DNA of 9,648 nucleotides from Elusimicrobia bacterium RIFCSPHIGHO2_02_FULL_57_9 (GTDB taxonomy: Bacteria > Elusimicrobiota > Elusimicrobia > UBA1565 > UBA9628): positions 988 through 10,635 of the forward strand of contig MGUO01000318.1 of the NCBI GenBank assembly GCA_001800015.1, given 5' to 3'. Of this stretch, positions 1 to 6,696 are shown piece after piece. How positions within the stretch are numbered: the stretch's first letter is position 1; every line of letters begins with the position of its first letter. The notes under the pieces are model-generated. The model saw only the letters and a list, made by a program, of their open reading frames with translations. It ran no database searches and was not told the origin of the DNA. A program made the position numbers and the translations under genes.

Positions 1-1053
1 GCGGGAGGCGCAGTTTACTCGCCGGCCCTGACCGATTTCATTTTCATGGTTGAAGGCATCAGCCATATGTTCGTCACGGGCCCGGACGTGGTCAAGGCCG
101 CCACCGGGGAAGAAGTCAGCTTTGACGCTTTGGGCGGCTGCGAGGCGCATTGCGCCAAGTCCGGGGTCTGCCATTTTGTCGCGAAATCAGAGCCCGACTG
201 CTTCAGGCAGGTCCGGGAGCTTATTTCTTATCTGCCTCAAAACCGGTGGGAAAAACCGCCGCGGGTGGCCAACCCGGATCCGGTGCGGCGCGCCACGCCT
301 TTGCTTGAGAAAATGTGCGACCTCGATCCCCGCAAATCCTACCGAATGCATCATATCATTTGGCAGATTTCCGACGAACATAAATTTTTCGAGGTGCACG
401 CGGGCTACGCCAAGAATATGATCACCGGCTTCATGCGCTTGGGAGGTGAGGTCGCCGGGGTGGTGGCCAACAACCCGGCCCATCTGGCGGGGGCCTTGAA
501 TATAGACGCTTCCGATAAAGCGGCGCGCTTTATCCGCTTCTTGAACTCTTTCAATATCCCCATCGTGACCTTGGTGGATGTTCCGGGATACTGGCCGGGG
601 GTGCAGCAGGAGCACGGCGGCATCATCCGGCACGGCGCCAAAATTCTGCATGCCTATTGCGAAGCCACCGTGCCTAAAATTTCGGTTATCCTGCGCAAGG
701 CCTACGGCGGAGCCTATATCGCCATGAGTTCCAAGCATCTGCGCAGCGACTTCAATTTCGCCCTGCCCTGCGCCGAGATCGCCGTGATGGGGCCGCAGGG
801 TGCTATCGAAATATTGTTCTCTCGCGAGCTGGCCAATGTCAAAAATCCGCAAGATCTCGCGAAACTGCGCCAGAGGTTGACCGCGGAATACTCGGAAAAG
901 TTCGCCTCGCCTTATCAAACAGCCTCCACCGGCTCATTGGACGAGGTTATCGAACCCGGTCATATCCGCTATAAAATCATCCGGGCCCTGCGCTTTCTCA
1001 AGAATAAGCGGGTGGCAGGCCGGCAGGAAAATCGCGGAAATATTCCCCTTTAG
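1..1053 (+). CDS. Acyl-CoA carboxylase, carboxyltransferase (beta) subunit, 5'-truncated
   Basis: This is the C-terminal 350 residues of a biotin-dependent carboxyltransferase of the PccB/AccD5/methylmalonyl-CoA decarboxylase alpha family. It moves a carboxyl group between carboxybiotin and an acyl-CoA in the cytoplasm. The reading frame is open from base 1, beginning AGGAVYSPALTDFIFMVEG, so the ATG at 46 is internal. Family subunits are about 510-520 residues, so roughly 165 are missing upstream. Two glycine-rich oxyanion-hole regions are visible: AGGA at the very start and RKAYGGAY at bases 694-717. Other family blocks are DVPGYWPGVQQEHGGIIRHG, CAEIAVMGPQGAIEILF and the C-terminal GNIPL. 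Propionyl-CoA carboxylase is the likeliest role, but the acyl substrate cannot be fixed from this part. The WPG in place of the common LPG and the Ile after GGAY are small departures. Partner biotin subunits would be expected nearby but are not in the window. Confidence 0.95.
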   Translation, partial: AGGAVYSPALTDFIFMVEGISHMFVTGPDVVKAATGEEVSFDALGGCEAHCAKSGVCHFVAKSEPDCFRQVRELISYLPQNRWEKPPRVANPDPVRRATPLLEKMCDLDPRKSYRMHHIIWQISDEHKFFEVHAGYAKNMITGFMRLGGEVAGVVANNPAHLAGALNIDASDKAARFIRFLNSFNIPIVTLVDVPGYWPGVQQEHGGIIRHGAKILHAYCEATVPKISVILRKAYGGAYIAMSSKHLRSDFNFALPCAEIAVMGPQGAIEILFSRELANVKNPQDLAKLRQRLTAEYSEKFASPYQTASTGSLDEVIEPGHIRYKIIRALRFLKNKRVAGRQENRGNIPL

Positions 1054-1062
1054 GTTTCTGTT

Positions 1063-1071
1063 TGCTATACT
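1063..1071 (+). promoter_or_regulatory. Extended -10 promoter element for the response regulator
   Basis: The 28-base gap after the carboxyltransferase gene contains TGCTATACT, a good match to the extended -10 pattern TGnTATAAT. The predicted transcription start, about seven bases after the hexamer, falls near 1078-1082, on or just before the ATG at 1082. There is no convincing -35 box, which an extended -10 can do without. The regulator mRNA would then be leaderless. Confidence 0.6.
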
Positions 1072-1081
1072 AAATCGCGAA

Positions 1082-1774
1082 ATGGCCATAAAAGCCCAGG
1101 TGCTGGTGGTTGAGGATCAAAGCACCACCTCAAGCTTGATCTCGGAAGTGCTGCGCGGAGAAGGCTATGAAGTCAAAATAGCCGACACCCTGCAGAAGGC
1201 CCGCAATTCCTTGTCGCGCGTTCTGCCCGAACTCGTCATCCTCGACCGCCATCTTCCGGATGGCGACGGGCTTGACCTTTGCCGTCAGCTGCGAGCGGAT
1301 TCAAGATCGGCCGCCTTGCCGCTGCTGTTCCTAACCGCCAAGAAGGCCGCTGAAGAGAGGGTTCTCGGCCTTAAGGGCGGCGGCGACGATTATTTGACCA
1401 AACCCTTCAATACCGAGGAGTTAATAGCCCGAGTAGAAGCCTTGCTGCGCCGCAGCGGCAAAATGGATGAGCCCAAGGAGCAGACTGCCGGCGATTTGAG
1501 GCTCGACCTGCAAGCCCGCAAGGTTTATAACAAGAACAAGGAAGTCGCGCTCAGCGGCAAGGAATTCGACCTGCTCTGGTACTTGATGTACCGGCGCAAC
1601 CATGTCCTGACCCGCGATTTTCTTCTGCAGCATGTTTGGGGCTATGAATCGGGTCTCAATCTGACCACGAAGGTAGTCGATGTGACGCTCAGCCATCTGC
1701 GCGACAAGCTGGGCCCCGTTTCCAACATGATCGCGGCCGTGCGCGGCTTCGGTTACCGCTTCGACGCTAAATAG
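1082..1774 (+). CDS. OmpR/PhoB-family response regulator transcription factor
   Basis: This is a full-length 230-residue two-component response regulator, presumably phosphorylated by an unlinked histidine kinase, then binding DNA. The receiver domain spans about residues 6-118. It has the acidic pair E11/D12, the phosphorylation site D55 in LVILDRHLPDGDG, the switch residue T85 and the invariant K107 in YLTKPF. The winged-helix effector domain spans about 133-228 and shows LSGKEFDLLWYL, the recognition-helix region VVDVTLSHLRDKL and the C-terminal wing VRGFGYRF. The usual GAxAGADDY block reads GLKGGGDDY here. The start is chosen because the receiver fold begins right after it; no Shine-Dalgarno precedes it, and the -10 element ends only ten bases upstream. 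No kinase gene is adjacent on either side, so it is an orphan within this window, and its targets are unknown. Confidence 0.95.
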   Translation: MAIKAQVLVVEDQSTTSSLISEVLRGEGYEVKIADTLQKARNSLSRVLPELVILDRHLPDGDGLDLCRQLRADSRSAALPLLFLTAKKAAEERVLGLKGGGDDYLTKPFNTEELIARVEALLRRSGKMDEPKEQTAGDLRLDLQARKVYNKNKEVALSGKEFDLLWYLMYRRNHVLTRDFLLQHVWGYESGLNLTTKVVDVTLSHLRDKLGPVSNMIAAVRGFGYRFDAK

Positions 1775-1796
1775 CGCGCGAAGGAAGTTCGTGCGC
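1774..1796 (+). other. Stem-loop directly after the response regulator stop
   Basis: GCGCGCGAA (1774-1782) pairs with TTCGTGCGC (1788-1796) over nine base pairs, one of them a G-U wobble, around a five-base loop. It starts on the last base of the stop codon and sits six bases ahead of the main terminator. It has no U tract of its own on the plus strand. Read from the minus strand it is followed only by a weak TATTTAG, so at most it is a poor terminator for the facing operon. Confidence 0.5.
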
Positions 1797-1798
1797 AA

Positions 1799-1828
1799 CC
1801 ATCCCGCCTGCGGCGGGACGGGTTTTTT
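1799..1828 (+). terminator. Rho-independent terminator of the response regulator gene
   Basis: TCCCGCC (1802-1808) pairs with GGCGGGA (1812-1818) around a TGC loop. Two more G-C pairs below one mismatch extend the stem, and it is followed by six T residues at 1823-1828. The T tract runs into the stop codon of the convergent minus-strand DUF192 gene at 1827-1829. The opposite strand has no T run after the stem, so termination looks one-directional. Confidence 0.85.
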
Positions 1829-2318
1829 ATCTCTGCGGAATCGGCACATCAAACTTCAAGATCTGACCTTCTTTAACGCCTTGCCGCACGGCAGCCCCCG
1901 CCGGCAACTCCAGCACGTATTGGCCCCAGCCTTTGACCCGCGCGATGGATTCTTCAGCGGTATGCGGGGTTGAAGGCCTGACCCGCGGATAGAGGCGGGT
2001 GATCATTTTATCCCTGCCGATAAAAATAATGTCCAGGCTCGTCCCGGTGTTTTTCATCCAAAACGACAGGCTCGTCTCGGTGGGAAAGACAAAAAGCATC
2101 CCATAATCCGGCGCCAGCTTTTTGCGGAACATCAAGCCTGAGGCGCGGCTCTCGGGGGTATCAACGACATCGACTTTAATTTTCTTGCCGTTCGGAAACT
2201 GAAGGAGGGCACGGCGCTCAACCTTTTGCGGCTCCCGCTCAAAATCAGGCGCCCTCCCAAGGCAGGGCAAAACAGCCAAGAGGGCCATGCCGAGAGCCAG
2301 CAGGCTCCCTCCGCTCAC
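1827..2318 (-). CDS. DUF192-family exported protein
   Basis: This 163-residue protein carries a complete DUF192 domain (about residues 34-160), a small beta-rich fold common in bacteria and archaea with no established biochemical role. Family blocks in order are SRASGLMFRKKL (58-68), GMLFVFP (73-79), FWMKNT (86-91), LDIIFI (95-100) and YVLELPAG (134-141). The first 23 or so residues are hydrophobic and end GRA, which suggests a Sec signal peptide, although the n-region has no positive charge. The Cys in LPC does not make a proper lipobox. The start is GTG at 2318-2316 and overlaps the upstream TGA in GTGA, so translational coupling is likely and explains the weak ribosome site. A Met at residue 11 is an alternative start but would shorten the signal segment. 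It is the last gene of the minus-strand trio and converges on the response regulator gene. Confidence 0.9.
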   Translation of the reverse strand: MSGGSLLALGMALLAVLPCLGRAPDFEREPQKVERRALLQFPNGKKIKVDVVDTPESRASGLMFRKKLAPDYGMLFVFPTETSLSFWMKNTGTSLDIIFIGRDKMITRLYPRVRPSTPHTAEESIARVKGWGQYVLELPAGAAVRQGVKEGQILKFDVPIPQR

Positions 2319-2782
2319 GGCTGATCGTCCCGATCCCGCTTCAACTTGCGTTCGGGGAAGCGCGGCAAGTATTCCTTGTCCACCAATTCCTCGATGGCCA
2401 AGGCGGATTCGTATAGCTTGTCATAGTCGAGCTTGTAGTCGGCGGCCAGGCGCGCGAGCTTGGCGCCTTTCTTGCGCTTCTCCAATACTTCCTTGAGCGG
2501 GCGGCCGGCCTGCGCGCTGATAAGCACCAGTTGAATGATCTCAAGCTTGTAATAGCCCTCCCTGACCATCCGGGAAAGATCGATAATGGGACCCGCCGTG
2601 GAGACGGCTACCTGGGCCCAAATCGTGGCCCCGAAAGCCAGATCGAGGGCCAAGGCCACGGGGGGAGCCTCTTGTCTCAACTTGGTTTTAGGCTTTGGCG
2701 GATCCGGCGCGGGGTCGGCGCCGCGCGCCGGATCCGGCTGCGACATAAAAACGCAAAGGCAAAAAACAAGAATTCTGATCAC
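2315..2782 (-). CDS. Small exported protein of unknown family
   Basis: I do not recognise this 155-residue protein. Residues 1-21 look like a signal peptide (MIRILVFCLCVFM then a polar stretch ending ARG before ADP). Residues 23-40 are a Pro/Asp/Lys-rich linker. Residues 41-70 are mostly hydrophobic and rich in Ala, Val and Gly, and could be a membrane-associated or buried helix. Residues 76-137 are predicted helical, with the pattern GRPLKEVLEKRKKGAKLARL followed by AADYKLDYDKLYESA. It resembles, loosely, small helical repeats of the type 'aGkplkeVlelrkkGakwakLAk.y.ld...l' in uncharacterised bacterial proteins; that comparison is from memory. The C terminus is strongly basic then acidic. The start is GTG, overlapping the upstream TGA by four bases, with an AAGGAG site five bases ahead. 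Its place between a TIM-barrel protein and a DUF192 protein suggests a joint envelope role. Confidence 0.8.
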   Translation of the reverse strand: MIRILVFCLCVFMSQPDPARGADPAPDPPKPKTKLRQEAPPVALALDLAFGATIWAQVAVSTAGPIIDLSRMVREGYYKLEIIQLVLISAQAGRPLKEVLEKRKKGAKLARLAADYKLDYDKLYESALAIEELVDKEYLPRFPERKLKRDRDDQP

Positions 2783-4308
2783 TTTTTCTCCTTGATGTAT
2801 CTGATGGCTCTTTTGGCCTCATCCATCCATTCCTTGGTTGTCCAGGGACCGCGCCGCCCCCAAAGCGCGCGGTGCAGATCATGGATGAAAACGCCGGCCG
2901 CGGGCCCGTCGGAATGGATTCTGTCAATGGCCGAAACCATCCTGCGATAAAAAGCCTTGGGGCCGTCGGGATGCTTCTGATGCAACGGCCAGTCAATCAC
3001 GTCGCCGACCAGCAATTGCGCATCCTTCTTCTTAACGTATTTGTTCCAGTCATGGATCATGAGCTTGAATTGCTCATCGTCGGCTTCATAGAGCATGAGC
3101 GCAGCGGCGTCGATCCCGGCGTCGTTGAACATCACCGCGTCCTGGCCGTGATGCCAACCCTTATCCCAGGTCAGGGTAAAGGCCCATAAGGGTTTGGCCC
3201 AATCCAGGCGCGCCTTGAGCTCTCTGACTAGCCAGGCCGCACGGCGCGCGCGCCACCACTGCCAGGCGTCGATGAAGCCGGCGTCGCGGCGCGCGATTTT
3301 CTTTTGCGCGAAGGAAATCATGCGCTGCTCGCGGCTCAATTTGTCCCAGCCTTTAGGAGGGGAAATCGGCATTTCCGCGTAAAAATCCTCCGCCAACTCA
3401 TAACCGCCCAGAGCGTTGCGGATATAGTCGATGCCCAGATAGTCGACTTCCGGGATGTCCCGGAATCTCTTAAGCAGCTGCGCCACGTCCGCAATCCGGC
3501 GCCTGTCGCGCAGGGATATGGCGCGAGTCTCGTAGGTCCTGCCGTCCTTGACCTCGCGGGCATATTCGTAATGGGTAAGCGGATCGGCGGACATAGTCAA
3601 ATAACACATGACATAAACGCCGAATTTAATCCGGCGGCGGCGGCATTCCCGCGCGATTTCGGCCATCATGGACAAGTTCTGAGTCCGCCAAACCTGGCCC
3701 GGCTTTTCCCCCGGCGTCTGGCCTCCTAAAACCCACAAGGCGTCGGCGCCGATATATTCAGCCCAATCAATAAGCCCGCGCCAATCTTTCACTTCCCCGG
3801 AAGGGGCCCTCACCTTCATTGTCTTAAAAGGATCGACGCTCTCCAGGGTCAATGCCGCAAAACCCTTGGGCAGGGGATGGGGGCGCCGGCGCTCGATGCG
3901 GAAAGTCCCACGGCGCATGCGCCGCGCCAAATCGCCGCTATTTAAAAGTTCAAGGGAATAAGTTCCTTCCGGCGCGTTCCAAGGGCAGGGCCAGCGCCCC
4001 GTCCACATTCCCGAGGCAGGATCATATTTCAGGCGCAGTTCCCGGATTGCGGCTATCGTGGTTAAGACCTCCCCGCCGCGGCGCACCACCGCGACGGGGG
4101 GCCGGGCCTGCCAGCGCTTATGCAGGGCCGGGTCCTTGCTCCAAAGCCGGATGTCGATCAGATCGTAGTGAAAATAAGCGGCTTTCGCGGTCTCGAGATG
4201 AACCAGCCGCGTCCAACTCATCCAGAAAACCCGAATCGTAAATACCGCCCCATAGAAGGTTAAAATCCAGAAAAACAGCGAGCGGGAGCGAGCGGTACTG
4301 GATGTCAT
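2779..4308 (-). CDS. Membrane-anchored TIM-barrel protein, glycoside-hydrolase-like
   Basis: This 509-residue protein has one N-terminal membrane helix (about residues 11-30), making it a likely inner-membrane protein facing the periplasm or an uncleaved-signal exported protein. Residues about 70-140 look like an immunoglobulin or macroglobulin-type beta domain (YDPASGMWTGRWPCPW, then APEGTYSLEL). From about 150 to 490 eight hydrophobic strands fit a (beta/alpha)8 barrel: FAALTLES, ADALWVLGG, IKFGVYVMCYLT, VDYLGIDYIRN, LWAFTLTWDKG, AAALMLYEAD, QLLVGDVIDW and AGVFIHDLH. Candidate active-site acids at strand ends are D294, D382, E408 and D440. The layout recalls the putative glycoside hydrolases of the GHL families, but I cannot assign a family or substrate, and catalysis is inferred only. 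The start ATG lacks a Shine-Dalgarno and lies about 13 bases after a predicted transcription start. It heads the minus-strand operon. Confidence 0.85.
   Translation of the reverse strand: MTSSTARSRSLFFWILTFYGAVFTIRVFWMSWTRLVHLETAKAAYFHYDLIDIRLWSKDPALHKRWQARPPVAVVRRGGEVLTTIAAIRELRLKYDPASGMWTGRWPCPWNAPEGTYSLELLNSGDLARRMRRGTFRIERRRPHPLPKGFAALTLESVDPFKTMKVRAPSGEVKDWRGLIDWAEYIGADALWVLGGQTPGEKPGQVWRTQNLSMMAEIARECRRRRIKFGVYVMCYLTMSADPLTHYEYAREVKDGRTYETRAISLRDRRRIADVAQLLKRFRDIPEVDYLGIDYIRNALGGYELAEDFYAEMPISPPKGWDKLSREQRMISFAQKKIARRDAGFIDAWQWWRARRAAWLVRELKARLDWAKPLWAFTLTWDKGWHHGQDAVMFNDAGIDAAALMLYEADDEQFKLMIHDWNKYVKKKDAQLLVGDVIDWPLHQKHPDGPKAFYRRMVSAIDRIHSDGPAAGVFIHDLHRALWGRRGPWTTKEWMDEAKRAIRYIKEKK
2788..2793 (-). 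promoter_or_regulatory. Shine-Dalgarno site fixing the GTG start at 2782
   Basis: On the minus strand AAGGAG is followed by five A residues and then GTG. The site lies inside the last codons (Lys-Glu-Lys-Lys) of the upstream gene, so that C terminus also serves as the ribosome site of the next gene. It supports the GTG start and coupled translation. Confidence 0.75.
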
Positions 4309-4327
4309 AGTGGAGAGAGCGGCACCC

Positions 4328-4333
4328 AGTATA
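4328..4333 (-). promoter_or_regulatory. -10 element of the minus-strand operon
   Basis: Read on the minus strand, GATATTATACT contains TATACT, identical to the hexamers before the response regulator and the RAM-domain gene. The predicted start is near 4321, leaving a leader of about 13 bases (pyrimidine-rich, no Shine-Dalgarno) before the ATG at 4308. No good -35 box is seen. The hexamer lies 22 bases from the divergent plus-strand -10, so the two polymerase footprints must overlap. Confidence 0.5.
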
Positions 4334-4352
4334 ATATCAAATACCTAAAATG

Positions 4353-4361
4353 TGGTATACT
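4353..4361 (+). promoter_or_regulatory. Extended -10 promoter of the peptide-transport cluster
   Basis: TGGTATACT matches the extended -10 pattern TGnTATAAT and repeats the TATACT hexamer used upstream of the response regulator. The predicted transcription start is near 4368, giving a leader of about 38 bases that carries a Shine-Dalgarno. An ATG at 4352, in frame with the next gene, overlaps this element and would therefore not be in the mRNA. Confidence 0.6.
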
Positions 4362-4393
4362 TTTCCCTATCATCAAAGCGCCTTTCCTTACAC

Positions 4394-4398
4394 GGGAG
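4394..4398 (+). promoter_or_regulatory. Shine-Dalgarno site deciding the ATG at 4406
   Basis: GGGAG is followed by seven bases and ATG. This sets the start of the RAM-domain gene at 4406 rather than at the in-frame ATG at 4352. The shorter protein starts exactly where the domain's first beta strand (VTGLVLVRL) begins. Confidence 0.75.
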
Positions 4399-4405
4399 AT
4401 TATCA

Positions 4406-4639
4406 ATGGTGACAGGACTTGTGTTGGTTCGTTTAATGGCAGGGAAGGAAAAACAGGCTTTAGCTCAAATTAAGTCCACCGAAGGAGTCTCGCATGTCAC
4501 CGCGGTTTTCGGCCGCTGGGATCTTGTCCTGGATATCGAAACCGATGACTTAGCCACGCTCTCAAACGTCGTGGTGCGCGATATTCGCGCCATTAACGGG
4601 GTTCTTTCCACCGAGAGCCTGGTCACGACGGCCATCTAA
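4406..4639 (+). CDS. Stand-alone Lrp/AsnC ligand-binding (RAM) domain protein
   Basis: This 77-residue protein consists only of the effector domain of Lrp/AsnC regulators, with no helix-turn-helix. The domain's pattern is seen in full: a first strand VTGLVLVRLMAG, a helix EKQALAQIKSTEGV, then SHVTAVFGRWDLVLDIETDD with the characteristic G-x-W/Y-D-L core, a second helix LATLSNVVVRDIRAINGV and a last strand STESLVTTAI. Such domains form dimers and higher rings and bind amino acids at the interfaces. Stand-alone versions are known in bacteria and archaea, and their roles are mostly unproven. It lies first in the plus-strand cluster, 19 bases ahead of the peptide ABC ATPase gene, so an amino-acid-sensing role tied to peptide import is a reasonable inference. 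Without a DNA-binding domain it would need a partner. The start is set by GGGAG seven bases upstream. Confidence 0.88.
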   Translation: MVTGLVLVRLMAGKEKQALAQIKSTEGVSHVTAVFGRWDLVLDIETDDLATLSNVVVRDIRAINGVLSTESLVTTAI

Positions 4640-4643
4640 TCGG

Positions 4644-4649
4644 TAAAAT
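4644..4649 (+). promoter_or_regulatory. Possible internal -10 element ahead of the first ABC ATPase gene
   Basis: In the 19-base gap after the RAM-domain gene, TAAAAT stands nine bases before the GTG start at 4659. A start site near 4656 would give an almost leaderless mRNA. There is no Shine-Dalgarno in the gap, which favours this reading, but no -35 and no upstream TG, so read-through from the promoter at 4353-4361 remains the main route. Confidence 0.3.
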
Positions 4650-4658
4650 TATTCCATA

Positions 4659-5668
4659 GTGGAGCCGGTACTTTCCGTCCGCGGTCTGCGCACCTGCTTT
4701 TACGGCGATAATCATGAAGTTAGAGCCGTCGATGGGATCAGCTACGACTTGCACGCGGGCAAGACCTTGGCCGTCGTAGGGGAATCCGGCTCCGGAAAAA
4801 GCGTCCACGCTCTCTCCATTTTAAGGCTGCTGCCCGAACCGCCCGCTAAAATCGTATCTGGTGAAATTATTTTCGCAGGCCGCGATCTGCTCAAGCTCGG
4901 CCGGCAAGACATGCGCGCCATCCGCGGCAACCGCATCGCCATGATTTTCCAGGAGCCGATGAGCTCGCTTAACCCGGTGCTCAAGGTCGGCGAGCAAATC
5001 GCCGAAGCCATTATCCTGCATCAAAAGGCAAGCCCCCAGGCCGCTTGGGCCAAGGCCGTGGACCTGCTTAAAAAAGTGGGCATTCCACACGCCTCCGAGC
5101 GCTCCAATGACTTTCCTCATCAGTTTTCCGGGGGCATGCGCCAAAGGGCCATGATCGCCATCGCTTTATCCTGCGAGCCGGACGTGCTTATCGCCGATGA
5201 GCCGACCACCGCTTTGGACGTCACCATCCAAGCCCAGATCCTGGAGCTTATGAAGGACCTGCAAAAAGAATACAAGATGGCCATCGTTTTGATCACTCAC
5301 AATATCGGCGTGGTCGCGGAAATGGCCGATGATATCGCCGTCATGTATGCCGGCCGGCAGGTGGAAGCCGCCGGGGTTTCGGCGCTGTTTAAGGATCCTC
5401 AGCATCCCTATACCCGCGGGCTTTTAAATTCGATCCCTTCCATTTATGCGTGCAAAGAGCGCCTGGAAGCCATCCCCGGTACTCCGCCGGAATTGACGCG
5501 CGAATTTCCCGGCTGCCCCTTCGTGCCGCGCTGCCCGGTGGCGATGGAGCGCTGCCAAACCCAGGACCCGCCCCAATTCCACCTGGCAAACGGCCGGATG
5601 TCTAATTGCTGGCATCAGGAAGCGCAGTCGCAGGAACGCCGCCACAGATACAAGGCCGCAACCGAGTC

Positions 5669-5672
<4 letters not shown>
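4659..5672 (+). CDS. dppD: Dipeptide/oligopeptide ABC transporter ATP-binding protein, DppD/OppD type
   Basis: This 337-residue ATPase powers a peptide ABC importer from the cytoplasmic side, pairing with the DppF-type subunit encoded next. ATPase motifs are intact: Walker A GESGSGKS (41-48), Q-loop Q98 in MIFQEPMSSLNP, signature FSGGMRQRA (156-164), Walker B VLIADEP (176-182), D-loop ALD and switch H214. The C-terminal oligopeptide-type extension has HPYTRGLLNSIP (249-260) and cysteines C286, C292, C299 and C317. Equivalent cysteines in Opp/Dpp ATPases hold an iron-sulfur cluster in solved structures, so one is likely here. The GTG start puts MEPVLSVRGL at the usual family N terminus; no Shine-Dalgarno is visible. 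The stop overlaps the next start in ATGA. Opp and Dpp cannot be told apart from the ATPase, so the symbol is by family resemblance. Confidence 0.93.
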
Positions 5673-6688
<1,016 letters not shown>

Positions 6689-6696
6689 TCCCAACT

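Noticed and set aside
187..918. Long open frame on the minus strand (243 codons) opposite the carboxyltransferase gene
   Set aside because: It lies wholly within a clearly conserved gene on the other strand, has no recognisable domain, and is the sort of open frame G+C-rich codon use creates.
1421..1852. Minus-strand open frame of 143 codons opposite the response regulator
   Set aside because: It covers the well-conserved winged-helix region and crosses the terminator; the peptide looks like a frame shadow.
2700..2735. Inverted repeat with 11-bp arms, GGATCCGGCGC and GCGCCGGATCC
   Set aside because: It falls in the Asp-Pro-Ala-rich linker of the small exported protein, where repeated DP/PA codons (GGATCC on this strand) easily produce such symmetry. 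I give it little weight.
2531..3729. Several plus-strand open frames opposite the minus-strand operon
   Set aside because: They have no ribosome site or family pattern, while the minus-strand frames have overlaps, signal peptides and folded-domain patterns.
4330..4335. TATAAT on the plus strand as the -10 of the transport cluster
   Set aside because: The later TGGTATACT is a better extended -10 and leaves a sensible leader; the TATAAT mostly overlaps the minus-strand TATACT. It could still be a second start.
4352..4405. Upstream in-frame ATG at 4352 extending the RAM-domain protein by 18 residues
   Set aside because: That ATG overlaps the extended -10 element, and GGGAG seven bases before the ATG at 4406 marks the true start.
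5606..5668. Upstream in-frame ATG for the second ATPase
   Set aside because: It would overlap the first ATPase by over 60 bases; the ATG at 5669 gives the normal family N terminus and an ATGA overlap.
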